Source of the DNA: Geomonas propionica
GTDB lineage: Bacteria > Desulfobacterota > Desulfuromonadia > Geobacterales > Geobacteraceae
Assembly (NCBI RefSeq): GCF_016458235.1
Contig: NZ_JAEMHK010000001.1
Span: 310,001 to 374,000 of the forward strand
Length of the DNA stretch: 64,000 nt
Reading direction: 5' to 3'
This document shows positions 17,779 to 26,730 of the stretch, one piece after another; the first letter of the stretch is position 1, and every line of letters starts with the position of its first letter. Under the pieces are notes generated by a model. That model made no database searches. It was given only the letters and a program-made list of their open reading frames with translations, and had not been told where the DNA came from. The position numbers were made by a program, and so were the translations under genes.

Positions 17779-18891
17779 TCATTTAGCTGCGTTGCCCTTT
17801 CGGGCAATGCACTGCACGCCTTGTCCTTTTAATCCTGGTGCGAAACATCCATTACAATAAATACAGGCTGCTGGTGCAGTATCCCCCTCTTTCCAACGCT
17901 TAATCAGATCGGATTCGCGGATCAACGGACGGCAAAAGGAAACATAATCCGTCAAGCCGACGCTTACGACCTTTTCGGATGCTTCAAGAGAGCGATTGCC
18001 GCCCACTAACACCAATGGTACGCTGATTTTTTCTTTATAACGAGTTGCGGCATCCTTGTAATAGACCTCTTTTTCAGGCGTATCCAAGGCACCAACCCTG
18101 CAACATGAGAAAGCCCCTGAAGCATAAACTGTCCCGCCACTCATCTCTATCGCATCCACACCTGCGTCTTCCAGCATTGAACATACCTGAAGCATTTCAT
18201 CCTGAGTAAAACCACCTTCGACGAAATCCTCGGAATTGATCTTCACAAGGACAGGAAACTTCTCACCGACTTCGTTCCTTACTGCTTGTATTGCCCGAAC
18301 CAGTACCCTTGCACGATTTTCAATACTGCCGCCGTAGTTGTCTGTACGTTTGTTGAAAAATGGAGAGAGGAACTGGGTCAGCAAATAGCCATGGGCTCCA
18401 TGCAGTTGCACGCCATCAAAACCGGCTTTTTGGGCCCGCCCTGCGGCCTTTCCAAAGGCATCGACGACCTCGTCGATTTCCTGCAAGGTCATTTCTCGGC
18501 ATTTAGGGAAGTTGTCGGTGTCGTTCGCAGATGGTCCCAATGGTTCATGCCCGGTTATGGCTGAAGGGGCATAGCACCCTGCATGGGCCAATTGGAGGAC
18601 AACCTTACCCCCAGCATCGTGAATCGCTCCAGCCATTTTAGCCAGGCCGTCAGTGAATTCATCACCGCATGCAGCTAATTGCCACGGTGCAGCTTTACCT
18701 TCCGGTTTCACATAAGCCATGCCGGTGATTATCAACCCCACGCCACCACTTACTCTTTCGACAGTCATGTCGATGTTTCTTTGAGTACAGAATCCATTGT
18801 CATCGGCACAGCCATCCCATGTGGCCGAATAGATGAATCTGTTCCCGAGAGACATTCCATTAATATTGGTCTTTTCAAACACTTTCCCCAT
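17779..18891 (-). CDS. NADH:flavin oxidoreductase, Old Yellow Enzyme family, copy 1
   Basis: A 370-aa FMN TIM-barrel enzyme. It opens MGKVFEKTNINGMSLGNRFI behind a strong GGAGGAA site (an upstream in-frame ATG is less likely). Family motifs are VVLQLAHAGCYA, AGFDGVQLHGAHGYLLTQFL with the catalytic His pair region, RTDNYGGSIENRAR and LVGGNRSLE. The C-terminus carries CIYCNGC and a later Cys, hinting at a 4Fe-4S cluster as in the 2,4-dienoyl-CoA reductase group but without its second domain. It reduces activated alkenes or nitro compounds. A TAGAC-AA-GTCTA-like operator lies at 18939-18950, upstream. Confidence 0.9.
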   Translation of the reverse strand: MGKVFEKTNINGMSLGNRFIYSATWDGCADDNGFCTQRNIDMTVERVSGGVGLIITGMAYVKPEGKAAPWQLAACGDEFTDGLAKMAGAIHDAGGKVVLQLAHAGCYAPSAITGHEPLGPSANDTDNFPKCREMTLQEIDEVVDAFGKAAGRAQKAGFDGVQLHGAHGYLLTQFLSPFFNKRTDNYGGSIENRARVLVRAIQAVRNEVGEKFPVLVKINSEDFVEGGFTQDEMLQVCSMLEDAGVDAIEMSGGTVYASGAFSCCRVGALDTPEKEVYYKDAATRYKEKISVPLVLVGGNRSLEASEKVVSVGLTDYVSFCRPLIRESDLIKRWKEGDTAPAACIYCNGCFAPGLKGQGVQCIARKGNAAK

Positions 18892-18938
18892 TGCCGTTCC
18901 TCCGATCTTTTTGTTGTTTCTCACGTGATGTTTATGAA

Positions 18939-18950
18939 TAGACAAGTCTA
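18939..18950. promoter_or_regulatory. TetR-type operator half-palindrome before the Old Yellow Enzyme gene
   Basis: TAGACAAGTCTA is a palindrome except for its two centre bases, 48 bp before the coding start at 18891. It belongs to the set of TAGAC/GTCTA sites near the three TetR genes. Confidence 0.5.
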
Positions 18951-18967
18951 CTTGATGAGCCATGCGG

Positions 18968-19279
18968 CTATATTTTTACGCTGCTGATCTGAACTACCGG
19001 CTGGATGTCCGTGTAGTTGAGAAGGTCCTGCCTAAATGTTTCCGCATGGGGGGCAAATGCGGCCTGGAACGCCTCCAACGAATCGAACAACAAGTGCGCC
19101 AGAGCAGCGAATGGAGCAGGAGAACCCGGGTCCCGGCCACATACCCCCTGTTCCACTTCGACACCCTTGCACGCCACTCCCAACTTCTCCCGAATCATTG
19201 GAATGTGTCTGTTGCAGTAATAGTCCATGTCGAATTTGCTCCCTTTGCTAGCAGGGTACAGCACGCTGAGCTTGATCAT
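18968..19279 (-). CDS. EthD family protein
   Basis: A 103-aa alpha-beta barrel protein of the EthD type: MIKLSVLYPASKGSKFDMDY at the start, then HIPMIREKLG and a C-terminal segment ending YTDIQPVVQISSVKI. EthD-like proteins are small dimeric ferredoxin-fold proteins associated with degradation of ethers and other organics; the exact activity is usually unknown. It leads a leftward series EthD-OYE-ferredoxin protein and has a perfect TetR-type palindrome at 19343-19354, 64 bp before the start. Confidence 0.85.
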   Translation of the reverse strand: MIKLSVLYPASKGSKFDMDYYCNRHIPMIREKLGVACKGVEVEQGVCGRDPGSPAPFAALAHLLFDSLEAFQAAFAPHAETFRQDLLNYTDIQPVVQISSVKI

Positions 19280-19342
19280 ATTGCGTTTCTCCTTTCCATT
19301 CTCCAGAGTTATCTTACGGCTGCAACAGCTCTGCAGGTCACA

Positions 19343-19354
19343 TAGACTAGTCTA
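19343..19354. promoter_or_regulatory. TetR-type operator, perfect palindrome
   Basis: TAGACTAGTCTA is a perfect 12-bp palindrome, between the EthD gene (start 19279) and the TetR gene (19421-20002). Its arms are those of the operator in front of the TetR gene itself (20013-20028). Confidence 0.7.
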
Positions 19355-19420
19355 CTTGATAATAAGCCCAAAAATTGAGGGGACTTTAGCAAAACTTCTG
19401 AAAGGCCCCTCTGGTGCCCT

Positions 19421-20002
19421 CTACGCTAAAAACACGTCGAAATAGAGATTGACAAAGTTCTTCAGCGGTTCGACCGACTTCATCACCTTCGCTCGCAGCA
19501 GTGCGCCTTCGAAGGACGTGACTATACTCTCAGCGAGAACCGCGGGTTCGACATCGATAGGGATCGCCCCATCCTCTCGGGCTTCTTTGAGGAGCGCGGC
19601 AAGGGAATCGATCCACCCCTGCAGAGCATACTCAAGACGCTGCCTGAACGCCTCACACTGATCGGACATTTCAAGAGCCAGATTAGCGATCAGGCACCCC
19701 TTATTGCAGTTATTGTCTTCAAACCGGGTGATGAGGACTTCTAACGATTTCCTGATCCGCATCAGAGGAGGCAGCGAGACGTCCTCCATGGCTGGCTCGA
19801 GCAGCACGAGCATGTCGGCAAGGAAGAGGTCTATGACGGCAAGGCCAAACTCCTCTTTGCAGGAGAAAAAGTTGTAGAAAGACCCCTTCGGCACATTTGC
19901 CTGCTTAAGGATTGCGTCGATGCCGGTACCGTTGAATCCCTTGGTAATTATGATGTCGAGTCCGGCCCGCACTATGTCATCTTTGTCATGTACGCGTTTC
20001 AT
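19421..20002 (-). CDS. TetR family transcriptional regulator 1
   Basis: A 193-aa repressor. The N-terminal helix-turn-helix reads FNGTGIDAILKQANVPKGSFYNFF, the standard TetR form with the SFY(N/H)(Y/F)F end. The rest is a helical ligand domain with GCLIANLALE. It most resembles the AcuR/NemR-like group, which reacts with electrophiles; NNCNKGC holds two Cys that could serve this role. It lies downstream of its own perfect 16-bp palindrome at 20013-20028, so it should be autoregulated and control the OYE unit. The paralogue at 30691 is very similar. Confidence 0.93.
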   Translation of the reverse strand: MKRVHDKDDIVRAGLDIIITKGFNGTGIDAILKQANVPKGSFYNFFSCKEEFGLAVIDLFLADMLVLLEPAMEDVSLPPLMRIRKSLEVLITRFEDNNCNKGCLIANLALEMSDQCEAFRQRLEYALQGWIDSLAALLKEAREDGAIPIDVEPAVLAESIVTSFEGALLRAKVMKSVEPLKNFVNLYFDVFLA

Positions 20003-20359
20003 GGCCAGAAAGTAGACTGATCAGTCTAAAGTTGCAAGCGTTTTTTGCCTGCCCCATAAAATAACTCCCTTTTCAGGGAGGTAGGCATGGAGCCCAGGTA
20101 ATGCACAAGGGGGGCTTCACCTCCGAGTGTCATATCTTTCAATGTTCATTTCGATGCACTGAAGTTGTGGTGGCGGGATCAGTTCCCCACCACCCACAGC
20201 GAGGGCTCGGATCCATCGGCTAATGTTTCTGCGAGTGCCAATAACCGATGAGTTAGATAATCGACACACTGCCCGGCCCAGACTCCGATTTCTTCAGTTT
20301 CAGCGCACAACGGGTCCGCAGCCGGCTCAACTGACCGCGTCTAAGCATTGCAGGCCGCC
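20003..20359. other. Intergenic stretch with a TetR operator
   Basis: About 360 bases without a gene. The only clear signal is TAGACTGATCAGTCTA at 20013-20028, a perfect palindrome 11 bp before the TetR start. The remainder shows no frame or hairpin that I trust. Confidence 0.65.
20013..20028. promoter_or_regulatory. TetR-type operator, perfect 16-bp palindrome
   Basis: TAGACTGATCAGTCTA reads the same on both strands and begins 11 bp upstream of the TetR gene start, where a repressor would block its promoter. Confidence 0.8.
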
Positions 20360-20731
20360 TCAACTGCCATGAAGGTGGGCCTGGATATCCCTTTGCTTCT
20401 GCTTGATATACTGGCTTACCTCACCCCCTCCTCCTGACCGGAGCGCCTCCTCCGTCTCGAGGCTATTGCTGCCCGCTACGTGAGTGATTTGACTGGCGAT
20501 CCGACTGATTACCTTCTCTTGGCAGGTGCCGTGCTGCGTTCCCCTTGAAGTCTGCGACGTCGTTTTCCCTGACTGGACTGTTTCCGAGGTCTCACTGGAA
20601 AGACGGTTGACAACCATCTCCTGGGGAGTTTCAGCTAGAGCCGGGAGTGCCGCAAGTGCGACAAAAAGTGCTGCGGCTGCCATTACGCCCTTCTTCGCTG
20701 TGTTCCGGTTGGTCCCCTCAATGTGTCTCAT
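20360..20731 (-). CDS. Small exported hypothetical protein
   Basis: A 123-aa protein with a basic start, a hydrophobic stretch AAAALFVALAALPALA and a cleavage-like ALA-E boundary near residue 33, so it should be secreted to the periplasm. The mature part is polar and rich in Ser, Thr and Gln, with one Cys. An AGGAACGGAG-like ribosome site precedes the ATG. I do not recognise a family. Confidence 0.6.
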   Translation of the reverse strand: MRHIEGTNRNTAKKGVMAAAALFVALAALPALAETPQEMVVNRLSSETSETVQSGKTTSQTSRGTQHGTCQEKVISRIASQITHVAGSNSLETEEALRSGGGGEVSQYIKQKQRDIQAHLHGS

Positions 20732-20793
20732 GATGAATCTCCGTTCCTGCTTTGGTTGCGCTCCGCTGTAGCGGGTTGGGTCCTATGTCGTTA

Positions 20794-21984
20794 TCAAGAT
20801 ACGCCGGAGTAAACAGTTGTGGCGTTGGCGGTCTGGTGGTGGGGGCGTGCAATGCGGTGCTGCGCCCATTCGGCGAAGACAAGTCCTGCTACGATGAAGA
20901 CCGCGCCGACGAGGCCGAGTGCATGGCGATCGAAATAAGTGATGGCCGCTCCGCCTAATAGACCCGATACGGACACTGCAAGGTAGATAGCAGTCGAGTT
21001 CAGCCCCAGCAGCAGCGGTGCTGCAGAAGGGGTGATGCCGATCAGGCGGAGCTGCTGCGGCACGAGAAAGCCCCAACCAAACAGCCCCCAAATGACAAGA
21101 GCCAGCACTGTGGTCACGAGCGAAGCCGATGTCCACGGCAGCAATGCAAAGTCCAGTACGAGGACAACTATGGCCATATTGATAAGGCGGCGGTTACCGA
21201 AACGGTCGGCCAAGCGGCCGGCAGTAAGACTGCCCGCCGTTGCCGCCACGCCTCGAAGCAGAAGCAGCCCAGCCAAGATGCCTGGCTCGCCACGAGTGAC
21301 TCGGTCAAGGCTCGGGTCAATGTAAGTATTTACTATGAAGAGACCGGTAAAGACGACGCCGATCGTCGATAGCGTTAGCATCACGCGTGAATCGCGGAGC
21401 GGAGCAAGCCGGCGTGAAAAATTAACCACTGGCGGCGTTGGGATATCCGAAAGGAATAGGGCCACACCCATCCAGGCCAATGTGCCGAGGGCGGCTACGA
21501 ACCACATCGTTGCGCGCCAATCCAGCAGACCTCCGATAAAGACACCAAGCGGTGCGCCGAACGCCGTCCCGCTGGACAGTCCGGCGACGACAATGGAGAG
21601 TGCTTGACCACGCTGCTCGGGCTCCACCAGCGAAGCACCGGTGGCAGTCGCCGTCGGGCTGAACATGGCTGCGGCTAAGCCAGACAGCAACCGGCTCGCC
21701 AAGACCAGCTCGATGCTCGGCGCAACGGCAGTGATGATGTCGCCGAGCACTAAGACCGCAAGACCAGCCAGCAGCAGCCGCTTACGGGGCCAATGCGCGG
21801 CAACTGCTGCGATGATCGGCGACAGCAGCGCGTAGCTCAATGCGAAGAGAGTGACCATTTGGCCTGCCAGTACGATTGATACGCCGAGTGAAACAGAAAC
21901 TTGGCGCAAAACGCCGGAGACAACAAAGCTATCTGTACCAATCGCGAACATGCCGCAGGCCAGTACGAGGAGGCGCTTATCCAT
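20794..21984 (-). CDS. MFS transporter, DHA1-type drug or metabolite exporter
   Basis: A 396-aa twelve-helix major facilitator protein. It has the first-loop pattern around FALSYALLSPIIAAVAAHWPRKR and the motif-C glycine and proline pattern of 12-helix exporters (GTAFGAPLGVFIGGLLDWRATMW). It should export small hydrophobic compounds by proton antiport. It lies downstream of the aldehyde dehydrogenase gene (22066) in the same direction, 81 bp away, so the two may be co-transcribed. Confidence 0.9.
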   Translation of the reverse strand: MDKRLLVLACGMFAIGTDSFVVSGVLRQVSVSLGVSIVLAGQMVTLFALSYALLSPIIAAVAAHWPRKRLLLAGLAVLVLGDIITAVAPSIELVLASRLLSGLAAAMFSPTATATGASLVEPEQRGQALSIVVAGLSSGTAFGAPLGVFIGGLLDWRATMWFVAALGTLAWMGVALFLSDIPTPPVVNFSRRLAPLRDSRVMLTLSTIGVVFTGLFIVNTYIDPSLDRVTRGEPGILAGLLLLRGVAATAGSLTAGRLADRFGNRRLINMAIVVLVLDFALLPWTSASLVTTVLALVIWGLFGWGFLVPQQLRLIGITPSAAPLLLGLNSTAIYLAVSVSGLLGGAAITYFDRHALGLVGAVFIVAGLVFAEWAQHRIARPHHQTANATTVYSGVS

Positions 21985-22065
21985 AATTAATATCCTTAGT
22001 AGAGAGAAAACGTGCTTTTCACCGATAGCACGCTGAAAGCAGTCGACAGTCGATAGGCCAGCAGC

Positions 22066-23439
22066 TCAATCCTTACCGACGACCACCAGCTTACGGTTCA
22101 CGAACTCTTTAAGTCCAGCGTCTCCAAGTTCGCGGCCATGGCCAGAACGCTTGATGCCGCCAAAAGGCAGCTCGGGACGAGAGGTGGTGGGCGTGTTGAT
22201 GAATACCATTCCAGTTTCAATCCGCGATGCCAGCAGGCGCGCACGTTTAATGTCTGTCGAAAAGATCGAACCGCCCAAGCCGAACAACGAATCGTTCGCC
22301 AACTCCACAACGGCGTCATCGTCATCAACGACGAAGATCGATGCGACTGGGCCAAAGAACTCCTGGTAGTATGCAGGATTGTCCTTTGTGATACCTGCCA
22401 GCACAGTCGGTTCGTAGAAGAAACCGGTCCGATCAGCGCGCTTGCCGCCGGTCAAAACCTGTGCCCCGTTCCTCACAGCTTCATCGACCTGGTGGCTGAG
22501 GCCTACCAGTGCATCCTGGGACGACAACGGCCCGAGCAAGGTCTCTTGTGCCATCGGATCACCCATGGGCACGCTCTTCATTCCTGCGACGAATGCCTCG
22601 ATGAAGGTGTCGGCAACGGCGCGCTGGACGATGAAGCGCTTGGCGCCAATGCAGACTTGGCCGGCGTTGGCGATACGAGTCGAGATGCCTGCGCTAACCG
22701 CCTTGGCGATACCGGCATCGTCCAGCACGACGAAGACGTCGCTGCCACCAAGCTCCAGCGTGGACTTCTTGAGCATTTCCGAGGCACGTGCGCCCACTTT
22801 GCTGCCAGCGCCTTCAGATCCGGTCAGTGCAACGCCCTGGATGCGGACGTCCGCCAGAAGTTCTGAGATCTTGGAGGAGGACGCGTAGAGGTTGGTCACT
22901 GCGCCATCCGGGGCGCCTGCCTGCCGAATGATGTCTTCAAATATGGCCGCGCATTGCGGAACGATTCCGGCGTGCTTGAACATAACCGGGTTGCCGACTG
23001 CGATAGCCGGTGCAACGACGCGGGTGAGCTGATAGATCGGAAAGTTCCATGCCTCCACCGCGAGCAGGACGCCGATCGGGTGGAACTCGATCCAACCCTC
23101 TCCAACATCATTTGCGACAGGTTCTGGCTGCAGAAGCACAGCCGAGTTCATAGCGTAGAAACGGGCAATCGATGCGCAGAGATCAACTTCCTTCTGGCCC
23201 TGAGCCACAGGCTTCCCCATTTCCAGAGCCATGGTGCAGGCGAGCCTTTCGCGGTTCTCGGTCAGAAGTGCGGAAAGTCTATCAAGGACGGCAAGCCGTG
23301 GAGCTATGTCGCCCTTGGACCAGATCGAATGGTACAGGGCATCTGCTTTGGCGAGAGCAGCTTCGATCTCGCCATCAGTATGGTCTGCAAATTCCAGAAT
23401 GATTTGTTCGGTGAAAGGATTGAGGGTTCTGTATGCCAT
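22066..23439 (-). CDS. NAD(P)-dependent aldehyde dehydrogenase, succinate-semialdehyde type
   Basis: A 457-aa aldehyde dehydrogenase. It has the substrate-path motif EAWNFPIYQLTRV, the catalytic base in TLELGGSDVFVVLDDA, the nucleophile Cys in NAGQVCIGAKRFIV and the EFFGPVASIF motif. The length and sequence fit the short GabD-like family that acts on semialdehydes and other aldehydes. Two TetR-type sites lie at 23516-23527 and 23618-23633, upstream, so it likely belongs to the same electrophile-response regulon. Confidence 0.93.
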   Translation of the reverse strand: MAYRTLNPFTEQIILEFADHTDGEIEAALAKADALYHSIWSKGDIAPRLAVLDRLSALLTENRERLACTMALEMGKPVAQGQKEVDLCASIARFYAMNSAVLLQPEPVANDVGEGWIEFHPIGVLLAVEAWNFPIYQLTRVVAPAIAVGNPVMFKHAGIVPQCAAIFEDIIRQAGAPDGAVTNLYASSSKISELLADVRIQGVALTGSEGAGSKVGARASEMLKKSTLELGGSDVFVVLDDAGIAKAVSAGISTRIANAGQVCIGAKRFIVQRAVADTFIEAFVAGMKSVPMGDPMAQETLLGPLSSQDALVGLSHQVDEAVRNGAQVLTGGKRADRTGFFYEPTVLAGITKDNPAYYQEFFGPVASIFVVDDDDAVVELANDSLFGLGGSIFSTDIKRARLLASRIETGMVFINTPTTSRPELPFGGIKRSGHGRELGDAGLKEFVNRKLVVVGKD

Positions 23440-23515
23440 GATTCACTCCTTGGATTCTGTGCAGCCGCTGGCGATGGTCACCGGCCGTATTCGCGCCCCA
23501 CACACGGTGGCAATT

Positions 23516-23527
23516 TGGACCGGTCTA
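23516..23527. promoter_or_regulatory. TetR-type operator before the aldehyde dehydrogenase gene
   Basis: TGGACCGGTCTA holds a perfect GACCGGTC core, 77 bp upstream of the ALDH start. Confidence 0.55.
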
Positions 23528-23617
23528 CTTGATACCTATTGCGAAAATTGGGAGTGCTGAGAAGTCCTCCCAAAACTCTCAGCCATCCCCCTAGTGTCGT
23601 TCTTACAAGATGTAACT

Positions 23618-23633
23618 TAGACCGGTCCGTCTA
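23618..23633. promoter_or_regulatory. TetR-type operator, second site before the aldehyde dehydrogenase gene
   Basis: TAGAC and GTCTA arms separated by six bases (CGGTCC). It is spaced about 100 bp from the first site. Confidence 0.55.
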
Positions 23634-23779
23634 AACCGTCAAGTTTTTTTTACCTCGTCTTTGTAAAAGTCCGGTGCCACACCAATCCAACCGAGACTGC
23701 ACGGAACGGGAAAAGAATTCACAAATTGCAAGGAGGCTGGCGGGTGCCGCCTCGCGTCCAGAACTCCCTAGCGGGCAAT

Positions 23780-24604
23780 CTAGTATATGCCAACGCTGTT
23801 GTTGGCGTCCTCAATGCGCATCAATCGAACATTTTCGTTCCATTCCTTAGGACCACAGTAGCGGTATTCAGGGTGGGGATCTTCTACCGCATCAACAATC
23901 ACCGAGATCAAACCCTCCCGGTGCTCAGCAATCACGGGGCCAACATGAAATTGATTATTTAGGGCATTGGCTTCCTTCATTTTGATGACCTCAGCGTCAC
24001 AGGCAAACAACGATGTGTCATTGAACCATCTGTATTTTGACGCTACCAGCAGTTCGTTGAAGCCAGTGTCATATGGTCCGGGTTCTATGACCACCACCTT
24101 GATATTATGATGTTCCAGCTCAGCCCGCAGGGCCTCGGAAAAGACCTCCACCGCATGCTTTGTCATGCAGTACGGTCCAAAATAAGGAAAAGTAAGTCTT
24201 CCGGCGATTGACGAGATATTGATAATCTTTCCCGCACCCTTTTTGAGCATCCCTTTCACCAATCCCTGGGTAAGTTCAAGGGCTCCGAAGACGTTTGTCT
24301 CAAAACTCGCCCGAACCAGATCCACCGGGATCTCTGCGATAGGGCCAGATTCGCCGATGCCGGCGTTATTCACCAGCACATCAACGTCCCATTGTTCGGC
24401 TCGTTTCCGATCTGCATGATCGCAAACATCGAGCTTCTCCACCCGCAATGTCACCTCAGCCGCTGCGGCGGCCGCCTTTACTGCGGTGATTTGAGAAACG
24501 ATCTGGGTCGTCGCGATAACCTCATAGCCGCGGCGTGCCAGTTCAAGGGAGGCACCGAGACCAAACCCGGAACCAGCTCCTGTGATCAAAATTGTTGGAT
24601 TCAT
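23780..24604 (-). CDS. Short-chain dehydrogenase/reductase
   Basis: A 274-aa Rossmann-fold enzyme starting MNPTILITGAGSGFGLGASL (TGxxxGxG NAD(P) motif), chosen for its GGGAGAG ribosome site rather than an in-frame ATG 63 codons upstream. It has the NNAG motif, the catalytic Ser in NISSIAGRL and YCMTKHAVE (YxxxK). It is a classical SDR that oxidises or reduces alcohols or ketones. It is unpaired with a TetR site. Just upstream in the same direction is a tiny two-CxxC protein. Confidence 0.92.
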   Translation of the reverse strand: MNPTILITGAGSGFGLGASLELARRGYEVIATTQIVSQITAVKAAAAAAEVTLRVEKLDVCDHADRKRAEQWDVDVLVNNAGIGESGPIAEIPVDLVRASFETNVFGALELTQGLVKGMLKKGAGKIINISSIAGRLTFPYFGPYCMTKHAVEVFSEALRAELEHHNIKVVVIEPGPYDTGFNELLVASKYRWFNDTSLFACDAEVIKMKEANALNNQFHVGPVIAEHREGLISVIVDAVEDPHPEYRYCGPKEWNENVRLMRIEDANNSVGIY

Positions 24605-24645
24605 GGTTCTCTCCCTTCTGTCCTCAGGTAGACGCACCGCCCCGT

Positions 24646-24861
24646 TCATGAGTTCGGGAGGTGGATCAGATCGCAGCAGCGGCATTTCCCATAGCGTACC
24701 GGCAACAATAGCAGGTTTGTGGTCAGACATCTTTTGCAGAGCCAGAAGGAGTAGTCGGTCACTTCGCGTCCGGCAACTTCGCTGAAACGCCAAGCGTAGT
24801 ACGATTCCCAGTCGTACTCCGGCACTTCCTTGGCTTTTTCTACCAACTGCTCAAGCAACAT
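24646..24861 (-). CDS. Small protein with paired CxxC motifs
   Basis: A 71-aa protein starting MLLEQLVEKAKEVPEYDWES behind a GGAGGTG site. It ends with CKRCLTT and CRCC, which look like a zinc or Fe-S binding loop. There is no signal peptide. Not recognised. It lies 41 bp before the SDR gene and is likely co-transcribed with it. Confidence 0.55.
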   Translation of the reverse strand: MLLEQLVEKAKEVPEYDWESYYAWRFSEVAGREVTDYSFWLCKRCLTTNLLLLPVRYGKCRCCDLIHLPNS

Positions 24862-24989
24862 GATGCACCTCCGTATCGTTTCGAGCAGAACTACAGCAGT
24901 GAAAGTCCCGTGCGTGGCTTTTTGTGTTCCAGTGCCTGCGGCGCGATAACGGATCACATCCCACTCGAACTCGGCCAATGGGGCAAAGA

Positions 24990-25028
24990 GCGGTCATAGC
25001 GTTGTCTGGCGGACAACGCTATGACCGC
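24990..25028 (-). terminator. Perfect 17-bp inverted repeat after the second redox block
   Basis: A 17-bp arm beginning GCGGTCATAGCG (24990-25006) and its exact complement (25012-25028) are separated by five bases. It lies 40 bp past the stop codon of the leftward gene 25069-25719, where it would end that transcript. The T run after it on the minus strand is short, so it may also stabilise RNA ends. Confidence 0.65.
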
Positions 25029-25068
25029 TTGCCCAGACGGCCAAAGCGTTTTTTCAGGCCTTCGTGGC

Positions 25069-25719
25069 CTAGTACCCGATGGTAAACCGTGACCGCTCGT
25101 GTGCCGGCTTTTCAAGCTCGTCGACCAGAGCGACAGCGTAGTCCTCGAAAGAGACCCAGCTCTTGCCCTGCTCATCGGTGATAAGGCTGTCGCCGCCCAA
25201 CCGGAACTTGCCGGTGCGTACACCGGGCTCAATCAACATGGGCGGACTGAAATAGGTCCAGTTGATGTCGGACGACCTCAAGGCAGCGAACGCCTTCATA
25301 TGCGAGGTCGCTATCGGAATCAACATCTCCGGCCAGTGTCCAGAGTCGCGCACAATCACACCGGGTGAGAATTCGAGCGAGCCGCACCCGCCCACCATGA
25401 TCAAGCGCGGAACGCCGGCCTTGCGGACGGCTGTGATCTCCCGCTCCGTAACGCTTGCCAGCTGATCCGTGTAGGTCACGTCGGAGAAAAAGCGGGGATC
25501 ATCCTTCGGTGGACCAAAGGCGCTGACCACGGCATCCGCCCCAGCGATGATCTCAGCAATGCGGTCCGCGCTGCTCAGGTCATCGCCAACACGGTTGATG
25601 CTGTTGGGGAGTTTATCGGGGGTACGTGCAACAGCTGTGACTTGGTGCCCGCGGCTGATGAGTTCGCTGAGGATGGTACGACCTGCCTGCCCGGTTGCTG
25701 CTAAGACAACGACTTTCAT
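25069..25719 (-). CDS. NAD(P)H-binding atypical SDR / NmrA-like oxidoreductase, copy 2
   Basis: A 216-aa paralogue of the 14962-15612 protein, with the same MKVVVLAATGQAGRT opening and RSRFTIGY end. Only scattered residues differ (for example SAD for SVE, VTYTDQLAS for VNYTDQLAT). It is followed by an MBL-fold gene, as in copy 1, so the two pairs arose by duplication. The start is supported by GAAAGGAG. Confidence 0.85.
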   Translation of the reverse strand: MKVVVLAATGQAGRTILSELISRGHQVTAVARTPDKLPNSINRVGDDLSSADRIAEIIAGADAVVSAFGPPKDDPRFFSDVTYTDQLASVTEREITAVRKAGVPRLIMVGGCGSLEFSPGVIVRDSGHWPEMLIPIATSHMKAFAALRSSDINWTYFSPPMLIEPGVRTGKFRLGGDSLITDEQGKSWVSFEDYAVALVDELEKPAHERSRFTIGY

Positions 25720-25789
25720 GATAGATACTCCTTTCTTGGTTGGTGCTTCCTTGATGGTGAAATCTCTTCGATCGTCCGAAGAGCCGGTT

Positions 25790-26632
25790 TTATGGGGCCC
25801 GCAGGCCGAACATCAGCCACGCCTGGTGGCTGACAAAGTCGGGGTACAGTTCGGTCATGGCATCGAAGAGTTCGCGGTCACTGGTTGCCGACTTCTGGAG
25901 CCGGCCGAAATCGGTGAGGTAGCGCTTCGACTTCTCGATGGCCGCCGGTGTGTCGGGAGCGCCCGGCTTCTTATGGCCAGCGACGGCGATCTTCGGATTC
26001 AGCGCCGCGAGGCGGTCCAACGCAGCGATCCAGTTCTCGCGGCTCTCCGGCGTGGTGTCGCCAACGTACATGTGGCACTCGTTGTAGAGGACGTCGCCGC
26101 CGACGACGAGGTCGATCGATGGCACGTGCAGCGATGTGCTGTCGACGGCGTCGGTGCGGCCCTGCTCGATGATGCGCAGTTCGTGTCCTTCGAGGGTGAA
26201 GACATCGCTGTCGTATGCCTCGGGCAAGGTGATTGCGGCCGGCAGTTGCCCGGGCCACCACTTCCGGAATAACGGCATCATCGGTACATCCCCGCGCATC
26301 AGCTCTACCGATTTGGGTGTGGCGATGGCCCGCGCCTCCGGGAAGCGTTGCAGCAGCACCCTAAGCCCGGCGTAGTGGTCGATATGGCCGTGGGTGATGT
26401 AGATCGTGGTTAGGTTGCGGTGATGCAGGGCAACCCAGTTCGCCAGAGCTTCTGCTTCTGCGACGGTGGCGAGCGTGTCGACGAGGACGGCGTCGTTCTC
26501 ACCGAAAATCAGCGTCGAGGTCATCGGATCAAAAGCCATCGGCGGTCCGAATGGCCGCGGCCGCTCACCCACCAGGGCCTTCTCAGGCGCAGTGAACACA
26601 TTGACACCAAGTGTAGATGACAGGCTAGACAT
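25790..26632 (-). CDS. MBL-fold metallohydrolase, copy 2
   Basis: A 280-aa paralogue of the 15684-16526 protein with the metal motif THGHIDHYAG and the same Asp and His ligands. The middle of the gene is identical in DNA to copy 1 while the two ends differ in several bases. Both copies look intact and active. Confidence 0.88.
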   Translation of the reverse strand: MSSLSSTLGVNVFTAPEKALVGERPRPFGPPMAFDPMTSTLIFGENDAVLVDTLATVAEAEALANWVALHHRNLTTIYITHGHIDHYAGLRVLLQRFPEARAIATPKSVELMRGDVPMMPLFRKWWPGQLPAAITLPEAYDSDVFTLEGHELRIIEQGRTDAVDSTSLHVPSIDLVVGGDVLYNECHMYVGDTTPESRENWIAALDRLAALNPKIAVAGHKKPGAPDTPAAIEKSKRYLTDFGRLQKSATSDRELFDAMTELYPDFVSHQAWLMFGLRAP

Positions 26633-26730
26633 GACTATTCTCCTTTCGTTTGTTTATATGCTGCGATAGCGACGGGGCTTGGACCTCGACGTCAATTCGC
26701 AGGAACGACACTACCCCTAATACTGTTTAT

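Larger units (their letters stand above)
23440..23779. other. Intergenic stretch carrying two TetR-type operators
   Basis: About 340 bases between the divergent-looking ALDH start and the SDR stop. It contains TGGACCGGTCTA (23516-23527) and TAGAC-CGGTCC-GTCTA (23618-23633). No reading frame or hairpin beyond this. Confidence 0.65.
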